A DNA stretch of 49,649 nt, from positions 1-49,649 of the forward strand of contig JACKAT010000040.1 in NCBI GenBank assembly GCA_020634935.1. The letters run 5' to 3'. The notes below the pieces were generated by a model that ran no database searches, was not told where the DNA came from, and saw only the letters and a list, made by a program, of their open reading frames with translations. Positions 40,624 through 48,379 of this stretch are shown here, one piece after another. This stretch comes from Anaerolineales bacterium (lineage in GTDB: Bacteria; Chloroflexota; Anaerolineae; 4572-78; J111). Each line of letters starts with the position of its first letter. Position 1 is the first letter of the stretch. The position numbers and the translations under genes were made by a program.

Positions 40624-41460
40624 TCATGTGCCACGGGCCACGGCCTGTACATTCCAGGCTGTCAGCCCGGTCTCATTCTCCACCAACTCGAAGCGGACGG
40701 ATGCGCCGGGGCGGAGGGTGCGGTAGCCGTGGCCGGGGATGGCGGTGAAGTTGAAGAAAATCGCCGGCCCGCCGGCGTCGATCAGGCCGTTGCCGCTGGC
40801 CAGATCGAACTCCGCCACCACACCTTCGACGACGGGCCGGCCGCTAGCGCCGAGCGGCGGCGCGCCTTCGGCCCAGGTTTGCTGCGGGATGCGAATCTGG
40901 CGGGCGGCCGGGGTCGTGTAAGCCTCATAACTATAATTGGAGAGCGAGGCCATGATCGCCCGCAGATCGCCTCGCAGCTCCGCCAACGTGGGCCGGCCGA
41001 CGTAGAACCAGCCGTTGTAAAGGCGGTGGATGGTCAAATCCGGGCGCAGCACAAAGGTGTAGGGTTGGGCCACGTAGGCGGCCTCGCCCTCGGTCTCGTC
41101 GAGGATGTTGAGCTGCTTAACCGCCGCCCGGCTCTCGTCCGACAAAAAGGGCCAGGTCGCGCCCAGCCCGGCCCGGAAGGCGGCCTGCACCGGGGACGGC
41201 TCGACGCTGATGGTCACCAGTTGGACGTAGCTTACCTTCAGTTCCGGCTGAAACTGGACCAGCTCGCGCATCTGCCGGTTATCGCGCGGGCAAAAGTAGC
41301 CCCGGTAGAAGACGACCAGCAGCGGGTAGCCGTCGTTAAACCCCAGCTTCTGATCCAGCGGCCCCGGCCGCGTCATGTCCGACAGCCGTCTCAGCTTACC
41401 ATCTTGGTCCGGCAGCGCCAGGTCGGGCAAGCGGTCGCCGGGTTTTAGGTGGGTGGTCAT
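40624..41460 (-). CDS. Peroxiredoxin-like protein fused to a cold-shock-like domain
   Basis: A 278-residue fusion. Residues 1 to about 175 are an AhpC/TSA-type thioredoxin fold: PGDRLPDLALPDQDG, then the presumed peroxidatic C57 in FYRGYFCPRDNRQ; no resolving cysteine is seen. Residues about 211-274 match a cold-shock domain: GVVAEFDLASGNGLID (RNP1 region), AIFFNFTAIPGHGYRTL (RNP2 region, compare VFVHFSAIQGEGFKTL) and VRFELVENETGLTAWNVQAV. AGGAGG precedes the ATG. A 26-bp palindrome lies 25 bases further upstream. A redox enzyme tied to an RNA/DNA-binding fold suggests redox-sensing of nucleic acids, which is inference. Confidence 0.82.
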   Translation of the reverse strand: MTTHLKPGDRLPDLALPDQDGKLRRLSDMTRPGPLDQKLGFNDGYPLLVVFYRGYFCPRDNRQMRELVQFQPELKVSYVQLVTISVEPSPVQAAFRAGLGATWPFLSDESRAAVKQLNILDETEGEAAYVAQPYTFVLRPDLTIHRLYNGWFYVGRPTLAELRGDLRAIMASLSNYSYEAYTTPAARQIRIPQQTWAEGAPPLGASGRPVVEGVVAEFDLASGNGLIDAGGPAIFFNFTAIPGHGYRTLRPGASVRFELVENETGLTAWNVQAVARGT

Positions 41461-41484
41461 AGGTGCCTCCTGTTAATAATCTTA

Positions 41485-41510
41485 GTCGGGCCAACTTAAG
41501 TTGGCCCGAC
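41485..41510. repeat. 26-bp perfect palindrome upstream of the peroxiredoxin fusion gene
   Basis: GTCGGGCCAACTT followed directly by AAGTTGGCCCGAC: 13-bp arms without a loop. It may be an operator, or one more member of the dispersed palindromes. Downstream, TTGTCGCTCCGG at 41562 and CTTTGTCGCTCCGG at 41600 are single copies of the unit that is amplified near 47.6 kb. Confidence 0.8.
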
Positions 41511-41721
41511 CCTTTCGGTGTCATCGCCCGCCCGCGGTTCCGCTCCTCTGGGCCGTCCCCCTTGTCGCTCCGGCCGGCCCGCGACGGATGACAACGCCAG
41601 CTTTGTCGCTCCGGTTACCCTTAGCCTTCTCCCGCAGTTCCAGGCTACCACCCATCTATGTCATAACGCTTATGAAATCCTTACAAAACCATTGCCCTTA
41701 CATTCGAGACGCTCTGGCCCC

Positions 41722-41802
41722 TCCAACCCCCAACCCCCAACCCCCGGCCCCCAACCTCCAACCCCCGGCCCCCAACCCCCAGCCCCCAACCCCCGGCCCC
41801 CG
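41722..41802. repeat. C-rich low-complexity array (G-rich on the minus strand)
   Basis: About 80 bases of repeating CCAACCCC, CAACCCCC and GGCCCCC units. On the minus strand there are more than eight runs of four or five G, able to form a quadruplex. It ends 13 bases before the -35 box of the CHAT gene. Confidence 0.8.
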
Positions 41803-41814
41803 ACCATTTTCCCC

Positions 41815-41843
41815 TTGTATCCGACCCATCACTTGGCTATAAT
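41815..41843 (+). promoter_or_regulatory. Promoter of the CHAT-protease gene
   Basis: TTGTAT (41815-41820), 17 bases, and a perfect TATAAT (41838-41843). The ATG at 41872 is preceded by GGAGAGAG. Confidence 0.6.
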
Positions 41844-41871
41844 CTTAACACCAACCCAAACGGAGAGAGCC

Positions 41872-44523
41872 ATGGCCCTGAAGCTTTTCCTGACCGGCTA
41901 CGAGGAGACGATTGTCGCCCACCGGGGCGACCCGACCGACCCCCTGACCCCACCGACCCCGCTGGCGGCGCTGACCGCCATCACCGGCGAGGCCAACCCC
42001 TACTTGTTTGATCCCTTTGGCTTAGGCGCGACCCTATTTCAAGCGATGGGCGGCCCGGCCCTGCTGGACCACCTGGACCGCGACGCGGACGAACTGCTGC
42101 TGCTCATGACCGACGACCGCAGCGCGGCCTTGCCCTGGGAGTACGCCGCCCTATCGCCAACCGAGCTGCTGATCTGGCGCTACCGCCTGCTGCGGCTGCT
42201 GCCGGAGGCCAAAGCGCCGCGCCCGGCCCCGACCGGCCCGCTCAACTTCATTGTGCTGGCCGCCGACCCGCTGGTCGATCCCAACGGCGACCCGATCCTG
42301 GCCCGCAGCCGCTTCAACCCCGCCCCCAGGGCCGATGAGGTCGCCCCCCGCCTCGATTTGACCACGGAACTCAACCACATTCACCAGACGTTGAGCCGCA
42401 GCCGCGTGGCTTTGACCGCCCAGCGCATCCCGCCGACCGAGCGCCATTTGGCCCAGGCCGTGCGGCGCACCCCGGCCCTGCTGCATCTAAGCTGCCACGG
42501 CTCGATCATCGAGCAACAGCATAACGGGCTGACCACCCGCCAGCCTATTCTCTATTTGGAAGATGACCACGGGCAGATGGCCCCCCTGCGCGGCGACCGG
42601 CTGGCTAACCTGGTGCGGGGCAAGCTGGGGCTGGTGGTTATTAGCGCCTGCCGCACCGCCCGCAGCGAGGCCGCGGACACCGACGCCGACCTGGCCCGGG
42701 CCTTGGTCCAAACGGGCAGCGTTCCGGCCGCCATTGGCATGCAGGCCGACTTCCCCGACGCCGACAGCGGCCCCTTTGCCGCGGCCCTGTACGACAGCCT
42801 GCTGCTGGGCGACGATTTGGGCGAGAGCCTGCGCCAGGCCCGGCTGGCCCTGAGCGACGCCCCCCACGCCGCCGGGCTGCCGGTGGCCTATGTCGCCCCC
42901 GAGGCCGGGCCGCCGCTGCGGTTGGCCGAGGGCTGGCCCCAAGTGGCCGGCCTGACCTCGCCCTCCCCTTTGAGCCTGCCCGCCCTGCTGACCCCGCCCA
43001 ACCCGCTGGTGGGCCGCGAGCGAGAGCTGCACCAGTTGGCCCGCGCCTTGAACGACCACCCAGTGGTGACCGTGGTCGGGACCGGCGGCATCGGCAAGAC
43101 GGCCCTGGCCGCCAGCCTGGCCGCCCGCTTTGGCTGGCGCTGGCCCGGCGGGGTGATGGGGGTCAGTTTGGCCGAACAGCCGGCGATTTCGGCCAAAGCG
43201 GTGCTGCTGGCCCTGCTGACCCGCCTGCTGGGCGAGACCCAGGCCCAACCGCTGGCTAACCTGACCGCCGATCAGATCTATGAACATTTGCTGCCGGCGC
43301 TCCAACACAGCCGTCCGCTGCTGCTGATCGACAACTACGAAACGGTCCAGCAGGCGCTCGACCCGCAGGCCGCGGCCGAGGACGAAGGCGACGCCGAAAC
43401 TCAGCCGGCCGGCGACCCGGACCGCCGGCGGCAGGCCGCGTTGCTCAACCGTCTTCTATCCCAACTGGCCGACGCCGGGCAGCCCATGCTGCTGACCAGC
43501 CGCCGCCAACCGGTCGGGCTGCGCCACGAGGTCATCTTTCCGCCTGATGCGGCCGGGCGCGGCTTGCCCGGCCTGGCCGAACGGGCCGGGGCCGATCTCT
43601 TTCTACAGAGCAGCAGCCGGGCCAAAGCTAAGGACGCCGCCCACCAAACGCTGGCCCGGGCCGTGGCCCAGGCCACCGGGGGCCACCCGCTGGCCATTAC
43701 CCTGCTGGCCGGCGAATACGATGTCAGCCGGGAGGTCGCCCCAGAGCAGTTCTTGGCCGCTTGGGACGCGGAGTTAGCCGCCGCCCAACGGCAAGGGCTG
43801 GCTCCCCATCACGTCACCTTTGCCACGGCCTTCGAACGCAGCTATCAGGCGCTGCCGCCACTCTTGCAAGCCCGGCTGACGGCCTTACGCCATTTTAGCG
43901 CCCCCTTCTTCGCCGAGGGCGCGGCCCAACTGTGGGGTCTGGAGGCGGCAGACGCGGCTAAACCGCACCTGGGTGAGTTGGTGCGGCGCAGCCTGCTGGT
44001 GGTGGACCTAACCTACGATAACGACACCCCGGCCACCTACCGCCTGGAGCCGGTCATCCTGGGTTACCTGGGCCGCGCCTACAATGACGACCCGCCCGGC
44101 CTGCCTGACCCCGGCCCGGCCTACGCCGCCTACGCCGCCTGGCTGGTGGACCGCTGCTACGAGCATCTCACAGCGACGCCGCCTGGCCCAACTGGCCTGG
44201 CCTGGCTGGATGAACTGCTGGCCCAGGCCGATCACCAGCCGCCGGACAAGGTTTCCACCTACGGCCGCCAACTGGCCTGGCTGCTGCGCCACTACGGCCG
44301 CCTGGCCGAGGCCGACCCGCTGCTGGCCGCAGCGAGGCGGCCGCTCGTGAGCAGGCACGAGGCCGCGCTGTCAAGCGTGCTGTACGAGCAGGCCGCCTTT
44401 GCTGAGTGCGGGGCGAGTTGGACGCGGCCCTGGCCCTGTATGATGAGAGCCTGGCCCCCAGAGCGGCTGGGCGACCTCCAAGGCAGGCGGCCTCGCTGCA
44501 TCAGCAAGCGGCCATCTACGTGA
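41872..44523 (+). CDS. CHAT-protease-NTPase protein, N-terminal intact part
   Basis: An 883-codon frame starting at the ATG behind GGAGAGAG. Residues about 1-330 are a CHAT caspase-like protease: catalytic H209 in LLHLSCHGS and C260 in VVISACRTA. A STAND-type NTPase follows: Walker A GTGGIGKT (403-410), Walker B PLLLIDNYE, and further sensor-like elements (LLTSRRQPVGLRHE). A winged-helix stretch (FERSYQALPPLLQARLTAL) and the start of a helical repeat region come next. The frame is lost near 44405, where TPR repeats begin; the last 40 residues are out of frame. The intact protein would extend to 46348, about 1490 residues. Such proteins are sensors that, once activated, cleave partner proteins. 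Confidence 0.85.
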   Translation: MALKLFLTGYEETIVAHRGDPTDPLTPPTPLAALTAITGEANPYLFDPFGLGATLFQAMGGPALLDHLDRDADELLLLMTDDRSAALPWEYAALSPTELLIWRYRLLRLLPEAKAPRPAPTGPLNFIVLAADPLVDPNGDPILARSRFNPAPRADEVAPRLDLTTELNHIHQTLSRSRVALTAQRIPPTERHLAQAVRRTPALLHLSCHGSIIEQQHNGLTTRQPILYLEDDHGQMAPLRGDRLANLVRGKLGLVVISACRTARSEAADTDADLARALVQTGSVPAAIGMQADFPDADSGPFAAALYDSLLLGDDLGESLRQARLALSDAPHAAGLPVAYVAPEAGPPLRLAEGWPQVAGLTSPSPLSLPALLTPPNPLVGRERELHQLARALNDHPVVTVVGTGGIGKTALAASLAARFGWRWPGGVMGVSLAEQPAISAKAVLLALLTRLLGETQAQPLANLTADQIYEHLLPALQHSRPLLLIDNYETVQQALDPQAAAEDEGDAETQPAGDPDRRRQAALLNRLLSQLADAGQPMLLTSRRQPVGLRHEVIFPPDAAGRGLPGLAERAGADLFLQSSSRAKAKDAAHQTLARAVAQATGGHPLAITLLAGEYDVSREVAPEQFLAAWDAELAAAQRQGLAPHHVTFATAFERSYQALPPLLQARLTALRHFSAPFFAEGAAQLWGLEAADAAKPHLGELVRRSLLVVDLTYDNDTPATYRLEPVILGYLGRAYNDDPPGLPDPGPAYAAYAAWLVDRCYEHLTATPPGPTGLAWLDELLAQADHQPPDKVSTYGRQLAWLLRHYGRLAEADPLLAAARRPLVSRHEAALSSVLYEQAAFAECGASWTRPWPCMMRAWPPERLGDLQGRRPRCISKRPST

Positions 44524-45240
44524 CGCGGGGCGAGTTGGACGCGGCCCTCGCCCTGTATGATGAGGCCTGGCCTCAAAGAGCGGCTGGGCGACCTCCAAGG
44601 CAAGGCGGCCTCGCTGCATCAGAAAGCACCATTACGTACGGGGCTTGCGCCTGTAGATATGCGCGACAGCCCTCTAGAAGCGGCCATCTACGTGACGCGG
44701 GCAGTTGGACGCGGCCTGCGTATGTGAGAGCCTGCCCTAAGAGCAGCTGGGCGACCTCCAAGGCAGCCTCGCTGCATCAGAAAGCGGCCATCTACGACGC
44801 GGGGCGAGTTGGACGCGGCCCCGGCCCTGTATTGAGAGCCTATCTATCGAGCGGCTGGACCTCAACAGGCGCCTCGCTGCACGAAACATCTACGTGCGGG
44901 GAGTTGGACGCGCCTGGCCCTGTATGATGAGAGCCTGGCCTCATGAGCGGCTGGCGACCTCAAAGGCAAGGCGGCCTCGCTGCATCAGAAAGCGGCCATC
45001 TACGTGACGCGGGGCGAGTTGGACGCGGCCCCGGCCCTGTATGATGAGAGCCTAGCCCTCAAAGGCGGCTGGGCGACCTCCAGACAAGGCGGCCTCGCTG
45101 CATCAGAAAGCGGCCATCTACGTGACGCGGGCGAGTTGGACGCGGCCTGGCCCTGTATGATGAGAGCCTGCATCTATCGATGAGCGGCTGGGCGACCTCA
45201 AAGGCAAGGCCTTACGCTGACGAACCGGGGTTATGTCGTT
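44405..45240. repeat. TPR-encoding tandem repeat, nominal 117-120 bp, seven copies
   Basis: The anchor GAGTTGGACGCGG (or a slightly shortened form) occurs at 44415, 44532, 44702, 44806, 44901, 45016 and 45133. Spacings are 117, 170, 104, 95, 115 and 117. Copies 3 to 5 have many one-base and short deletions. A full unit encodes about 40 residues. Confidence 0.8.
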
Positions 45241-46348
45241 CAACACAAGGTGATAGGCCGCGCCCGGCAGCATTACGAAACCGCGCTGGCGATCTTTGCC
45301 CGGTTGGGCATGCTGGAAGCCAATCAAGTGCGTGACTATGCTGGCCGGGCTGGATCAACCTGCCGGGCCGCCGGAGCCGCCTTCAGCAGCGCAGGTGATG
45401 ATCGGCCTGACCCAGGCCGCTATCGGCGCGGCGGAAGGGCAACAGCCGGTCGAGGCCGTGCAACAGGCCATCGCCCAGGCCGGGCCAGAGCCGGGCTTAT
45501 CGGCCGCCGGGCGCGATTATCTCACGGCCTTAGGGCGGTCGTCGGCAATCCCACCCACGGTTTGCGAAGCGCTGGGACAGGCCGGGGCGGCTGTCCTGCC
45601 CTACCTCAGCGGGCCGGAAGCCGCCGGCCTGGGGCTGGCCCTGGCCCGGCTGCTGGATCGCCACGGGCAGCCGGCCCTGGCCTGGCCGCCCAAACGGAAG
45701 CCGTCGCCTATTTGCGGGCGGATAACAGTCAGGCCGGGCAGCAGCGCCTCAGCGTCGCCCTCTACAACCAGGCCAGTTATCTGGCCCAACTGGATCGCCT
45801 GGCCGAAGCCGTGGCCGCGATGGCGGAGGTGGTCGCCATCGATGAACGGTTGGGGTTGGACGATTTGGCGTCGGATCGGGCCGCGCTGGAGGCTATGCGG
45901 CGGCAGTTGGCCGGCGAACCGCCGCCCGCCGCCGCCGCTGATGATGACGGGCGCAGCGCTGGCCACGCTCCAAGCAGCGTTGGCCCAGGCCCCGCCGGAA
46001 GCGCAGGCCCAACTGCGCCAAATGATCGAGCAGGTGTCGGCCCTCAGCCCGGCGGAGCAGGCCGCCTACGCCCGCGAGTTACAACGCCGGGAGATTGAAG
46101 CTCAGGCCGGCGCCATCGTCGAGGCCGCCATTGAAGCCCGGCAGGCCGGTCAGGTCGCGGATTTGCTGCCCCACTTGGCCGAAGCCGCCGCTCATTATGC
46201 CGACGGCGCAGCGCCCGGTTCGCCCTACGCCGATCTGGCCCAATTCGTCCGGGCCGTCGCCGCGCTGCTGCAAGGCCAGGCCCCGGAGCCGGTCGCCCCG
46301 GCCTACGTCGAGCGGCTGGCCGAGGCTAAGCGGCGGCTGGCTGAGTAG
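44405..46348 (+). pseudogene. TPR and C-terminal part of the CHAT protein, broken by frameshifts
   Basis: Coding similarity continues but moves between frames. TPR-like sequence (RGELDAALALYDESLA; AAIYVTRGELDAALALYDEA) is seen from 44406; RARQHYETALAIFARLGMLE from 45253; GLTQAAIGAAEGQQPVEAV from about 45400; another frame (SVALYNQASYLAQLDRLAEA) from about 45690 to 45945; and a final helical region (AQAPPEAQAQLRQMIEQVS ... VERLAEAKRRLAE) ending at 46348. At least five frame changes are needed. The protein may be decayed, or the repeat region may be badly assembled. Confidence 0.7.
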
Positions 46349-46353
46349 GACCA

Positions 46354-46705
46354 AGCCCCTCACCCCCAACCCCTCTCCCTGAGGGCTTATCTTTACCCAT
46401 AAGTCGGGTAAGTGGGCGGCGGACCGAAAGGGACGGGCTGAGGCACGTTGATTTTTTCACCGGATATCGGGGCTAACGGCGACCCAACCCCCTCCCAGCC
46501 TCCCCCTGCTAGGGGGAGGAGCTAAAACCTCCCCCCCAACGGGGGGGATTGAGGGGGGGTGAGCGGTCCGCCGGCCCCGATATCCGGGTAATACTGGCCT
46601 TTCGTCTCAATAATTAACGAACCCTCACCTCAACTCCCGTTCTTCGACGGCGCTGATTTATGGGTAAGGATAAGCCCTGAGGGAGAGGGGTTGGGGGTGA
46701 GGGCT
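46354..46705. mobile_element. Nested inverted-repeat element of 352 bp with about 48-bp ends
   Basis: The left arm (46354-46402, from AGCCCCTCACCCCC to TTTACCCATAA) and right arm (46658-46705) match as inverted copies in all but about three positions. Inside, further arms are nested: GGCGGACCG (46418) with CGGTCCGCC (46564), CCGGATATCGGGGC (46460) with GCCCCGATATCCGG (46574), and the hairpin CCTCCCCCT-gct-AGGGGGAGG (46499-46519). No gene lies inside. It starts 6 bases after the CHAT gene ends. This is the form of a non-autonomous transposable or REP-like element. Confidence 0.7.
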
Positions 46706-46726
46706 ATTCTCACAGGAGGCATCCTT

Positions 46727-46912
46727 ATGAACAACACCATCACCGTCCGCTGCCCCACCTGCGGCCACGAATGGTGGCAAGATTTGAGCCAGGCCCAGAC
46801 CCAGCGGGTCATCTATCGCGGCGATCAAAAGCAAACGCGGGTCGAGGTTTACGTCTTTACCTGCCCCCAAGACGGCACCAAGGTCGCCGTCGAGGTCGAG
46901 CGGGAGGCGTAG
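46727..46912 (+). CDS. Small zinc-ribbon-like protein
   Basis: A 61-residue protein starting at an ATG with AGGAGG about 8 bases upstream; the longer frame from 46691 runs through the inverted-repeat element and is rejected. It has VRCPTCGHEWW, a CxxC knuckle, and a third cysteine in VFTCPQDGTKVAVEVE. Three cysteines and a histidine (CGH) could bind zinc. It sits between the CHAT gene and a membrane-protein gene, whose ATG is one base beyond its stop. A role as an adaptor of the CHAT system is inference. Confidence 0.7.
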   Translation: MNNTITVRCPTCGHEWWQDLSQAQTQRVIYRGDQKQTRVEVYVFTCPQDGTKVAVEVEREA

Positions 46913-46913
46913 C

Positions 46914-47372
46914 ATGGCCAAAGGGGATATTGTCTCCGTCGCCTCGCGCCCGCTGACGGACGAGGAGGCTGACCTGCTGGCCATCATCGAGACGATGGAG
47001 GTCAAAGCGCTCGATCACCTGGAGGCCGGGGCGCGCCAGATCATCTCGCTGGTGACGGCCTTCTACGGGGTGCTGTTCGGGGTGCTGTCGCTGGGCAGCC
47101 CGAATTTCGCGGCCTCGCTGCGGCAGCCGGGGATCGTCTGGGCCGGGGTGGCGGCGGTGCTGCTGCTGCTGGGCGCGCTCGGCGCGGCGCTGGTGGTGGT
47201 TCTGCCCCGCGCCTATCACTACGGCGACCGGCGGCTCGACCAGCAAAAGGCGGCCTACCAGGCCATGCTGGCCTACAAATCGAACTGGCTCCAGTGGGCC
47301 ATCCTCGCGTTCGGGCTGGGCCTGGCCGCGTTCGCGACGCTGATCGGCCTGCTGCTGGTGGGGCGGTTGTGA
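46914..47372 (+). CDS. Small membrane protein, three predicted helices
   Basis: A 152-residue protein. A soluble N-terminal part (about 1-38, TDEEADLLAIIETMEVKALD) precedes hydrophobic helices at about 40-62, 74-97 and 126-150, with a basic loop between the last two (HYGDRRLDQQKAAYQ). It starts one base after the preceding stop, so it is cotranslated with the zinc-ribbon protein. In CHAT/NTPase/TPR conflict operons, small membrane proteins are often effectors or substrates; whether that holds here is inference. The gene itself is not recognised. Confidence 0.7.
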   Translation: MAKGDIVSVASRPLTDEEADLLAIIETMEVKALDHLEAGARQIISLVTAFYGVLFGVLSLGSPNFAASLRQPGIVWAGVAAVLLLLGALGAALVVVLPRAYHYGDRRLDQQKAAYQAMLAYKSNWLQWAILAFGLGLAAFATLIGLLLVGRL

Positions 47373-47494
47373 GGGGCAAGACGGCCGACGGCGGACCGGG
47401 AACCGCCGGTTATCATTTAAATGCCGGCGCCTGCTGGGGGTAACGAGGGGGCGAGTCAGCGCTGTCCCCCGAGCCCGGGCCTGAAGACCCGCGC

Positions 47495-47588
47495 TAAAAG
47501 AGCGAAGCCCTTTCGGGCTAAGCTCTCGCCTCCGAGGGCGCTGAAGCGCCCTTCGCTCTCTCAGGGCGATGGCTTTAGCCTCGCCCCC
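47495..47588. repeat. Dispersed repeat, copy 2 (partner at 37014)
   Basis: TAAAAGAGCGAAGCCCTTTC to GGCTTTAGCCTCGCCCCC, continuous with CCCGGGCCTGAAGACCCGCG at 47474-47493. It includes the hairpin GGGCGCTgaAGCGCCC (47535-47550). It stands immediately before the palindrome array. Confidence 0.65.
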
Positions 47589-47607
47589 TCTGTCGCTCCG
47601 GTCATCC

Positions 47608-47874
47608 GGCCGGACAAAGCAAGCTTGGTCGCTCCGGTCATTCGGCCGGACAAAGCAAGCTTGGTCGCTCCGGTCATCTGGCCGGACAAAGCAAGCTTGG
47701 TCGCTCCGGCGCGTCCGGTCATCTGGCCGGACAAAGCAAGCTTTGTCGCTCCAGCGCGTCCGGCCGGACAAAGCAAGCTTGGTCGCTCCGGTCATTCGGT
47801 CATCTGGCCGGACAAAGCAAGCTTGGTCGCTCCAGCCATTCGGCCGGACAAAGCAAGCTTTGTCGCTCCGGCGC
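47608..47874. repeat. Array of seven palindrome units (GGACAAAGCAAGCTTKGTC)
   Basis: The 28-base conserved part GGCCGGACAAAGCAAGCT plus TKGTCGCTCC begins (at GGAC) at 47612, 47648, 47684, 47729, 47766, 47810 and 47846. Spacings of 36, 36, 45, 37, 44 and 36 arise from 8-17 base linkers such as GGTCATTC or GGCGCGTCCGGTCATCT. GACAAAGC-aa-GCTTTGTC is a perfect hairpin in the T form. The linkers are too short and similar for a CRISPR. Single relatives occur at 27723 and 41600. Frames are open on both strands only because of periodicity. Confidence 0.85.
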
Positions 47875-47981
47875 GTCCTCAGCGCAGCGCCGGACGGGTC
47901 GGGGTCACGGGTCAGGGCGGCTGGCTGAGCGCCAGGCAGGTGGGGGGCGCTGGAGACCGGTAGGCGGCTGAGCCTCCGCGA

Positions 47982-48268
47982 AGCCATCCTACTCGCGCGA
48001 TGCCTTGCCGGAGCGCCCGCGGAGCCATCCTCCTAGCAGGATACGTTGCTGGAGCGCCCGCGGAGCCATCCTACTAGCAGGATACGTTGCTGGAGCGCCC
48101 GCGAAGCCATCCTACTAGCAGGATACGTTGCCGGAGCGCCCGCGAAGCCATCCTACTAGCAGGATGCGTTGCCGGAGCGCCCGCGAAGCCATCCTACTAG
48201 CAGGATGCGCTGCCGGAGCGCCCGCGAAGCCATCCTGCTCGCAGGATACGCTGCCGGAGCGCTCGATC
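47982..48268. repeat. 41-bp tandem array, seven units
   Basis: AGCCATCCTACTAGCAGGAT followed by RCGTTGCYGGAGCGCCCGCGA repeats with exact 41-base periodicity from 47982, 48023, 48064, 48105, 48146, 48187 and 48228. The first and last copies are the most diverged (CTCGCGCG and GCTCGCAG variants). Each unit holds the hairpin ATCCT-rctmgc-AGGAT. No spacers; 41 is not a multiple of 3, so it is not coding. Confidence 0.9.
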
Positions 48269-48379
48269 AGATAGCCGGCCAGCCGGCGGTCGAGGTGGAA
48301 CGCCGCCAAAAGAGGGGGTTGGCCCGGCTGGCCGGGTGCGGGCAGCCGGACCGAAGTGACCGTCACGTTTGCTCTCAGT

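Noticed and set aside
42487..43308. 273-aa minus-strand frame inside the CHAT gene
   Set aside because: High-GC shadow of the protease/NTPase frame; Gln/Gly-rich composition without motifs.
46857..47987. Long open frames on both strands over the palindrome array
   Set aside because: They arise from units of 36 bases (a multiple of 3) and encode low-complexity peptides such as PVIRPDKASLVA in one frame and FVRPDDRSDQAC in another; they also run across the opposite-strand membrane-protein gene.
47608..48268. CRISPR array
   Set aside because: In the first array the linkers are only 8-17 bases and resemble each other; the second has no spacers at all. No cas gene is present.
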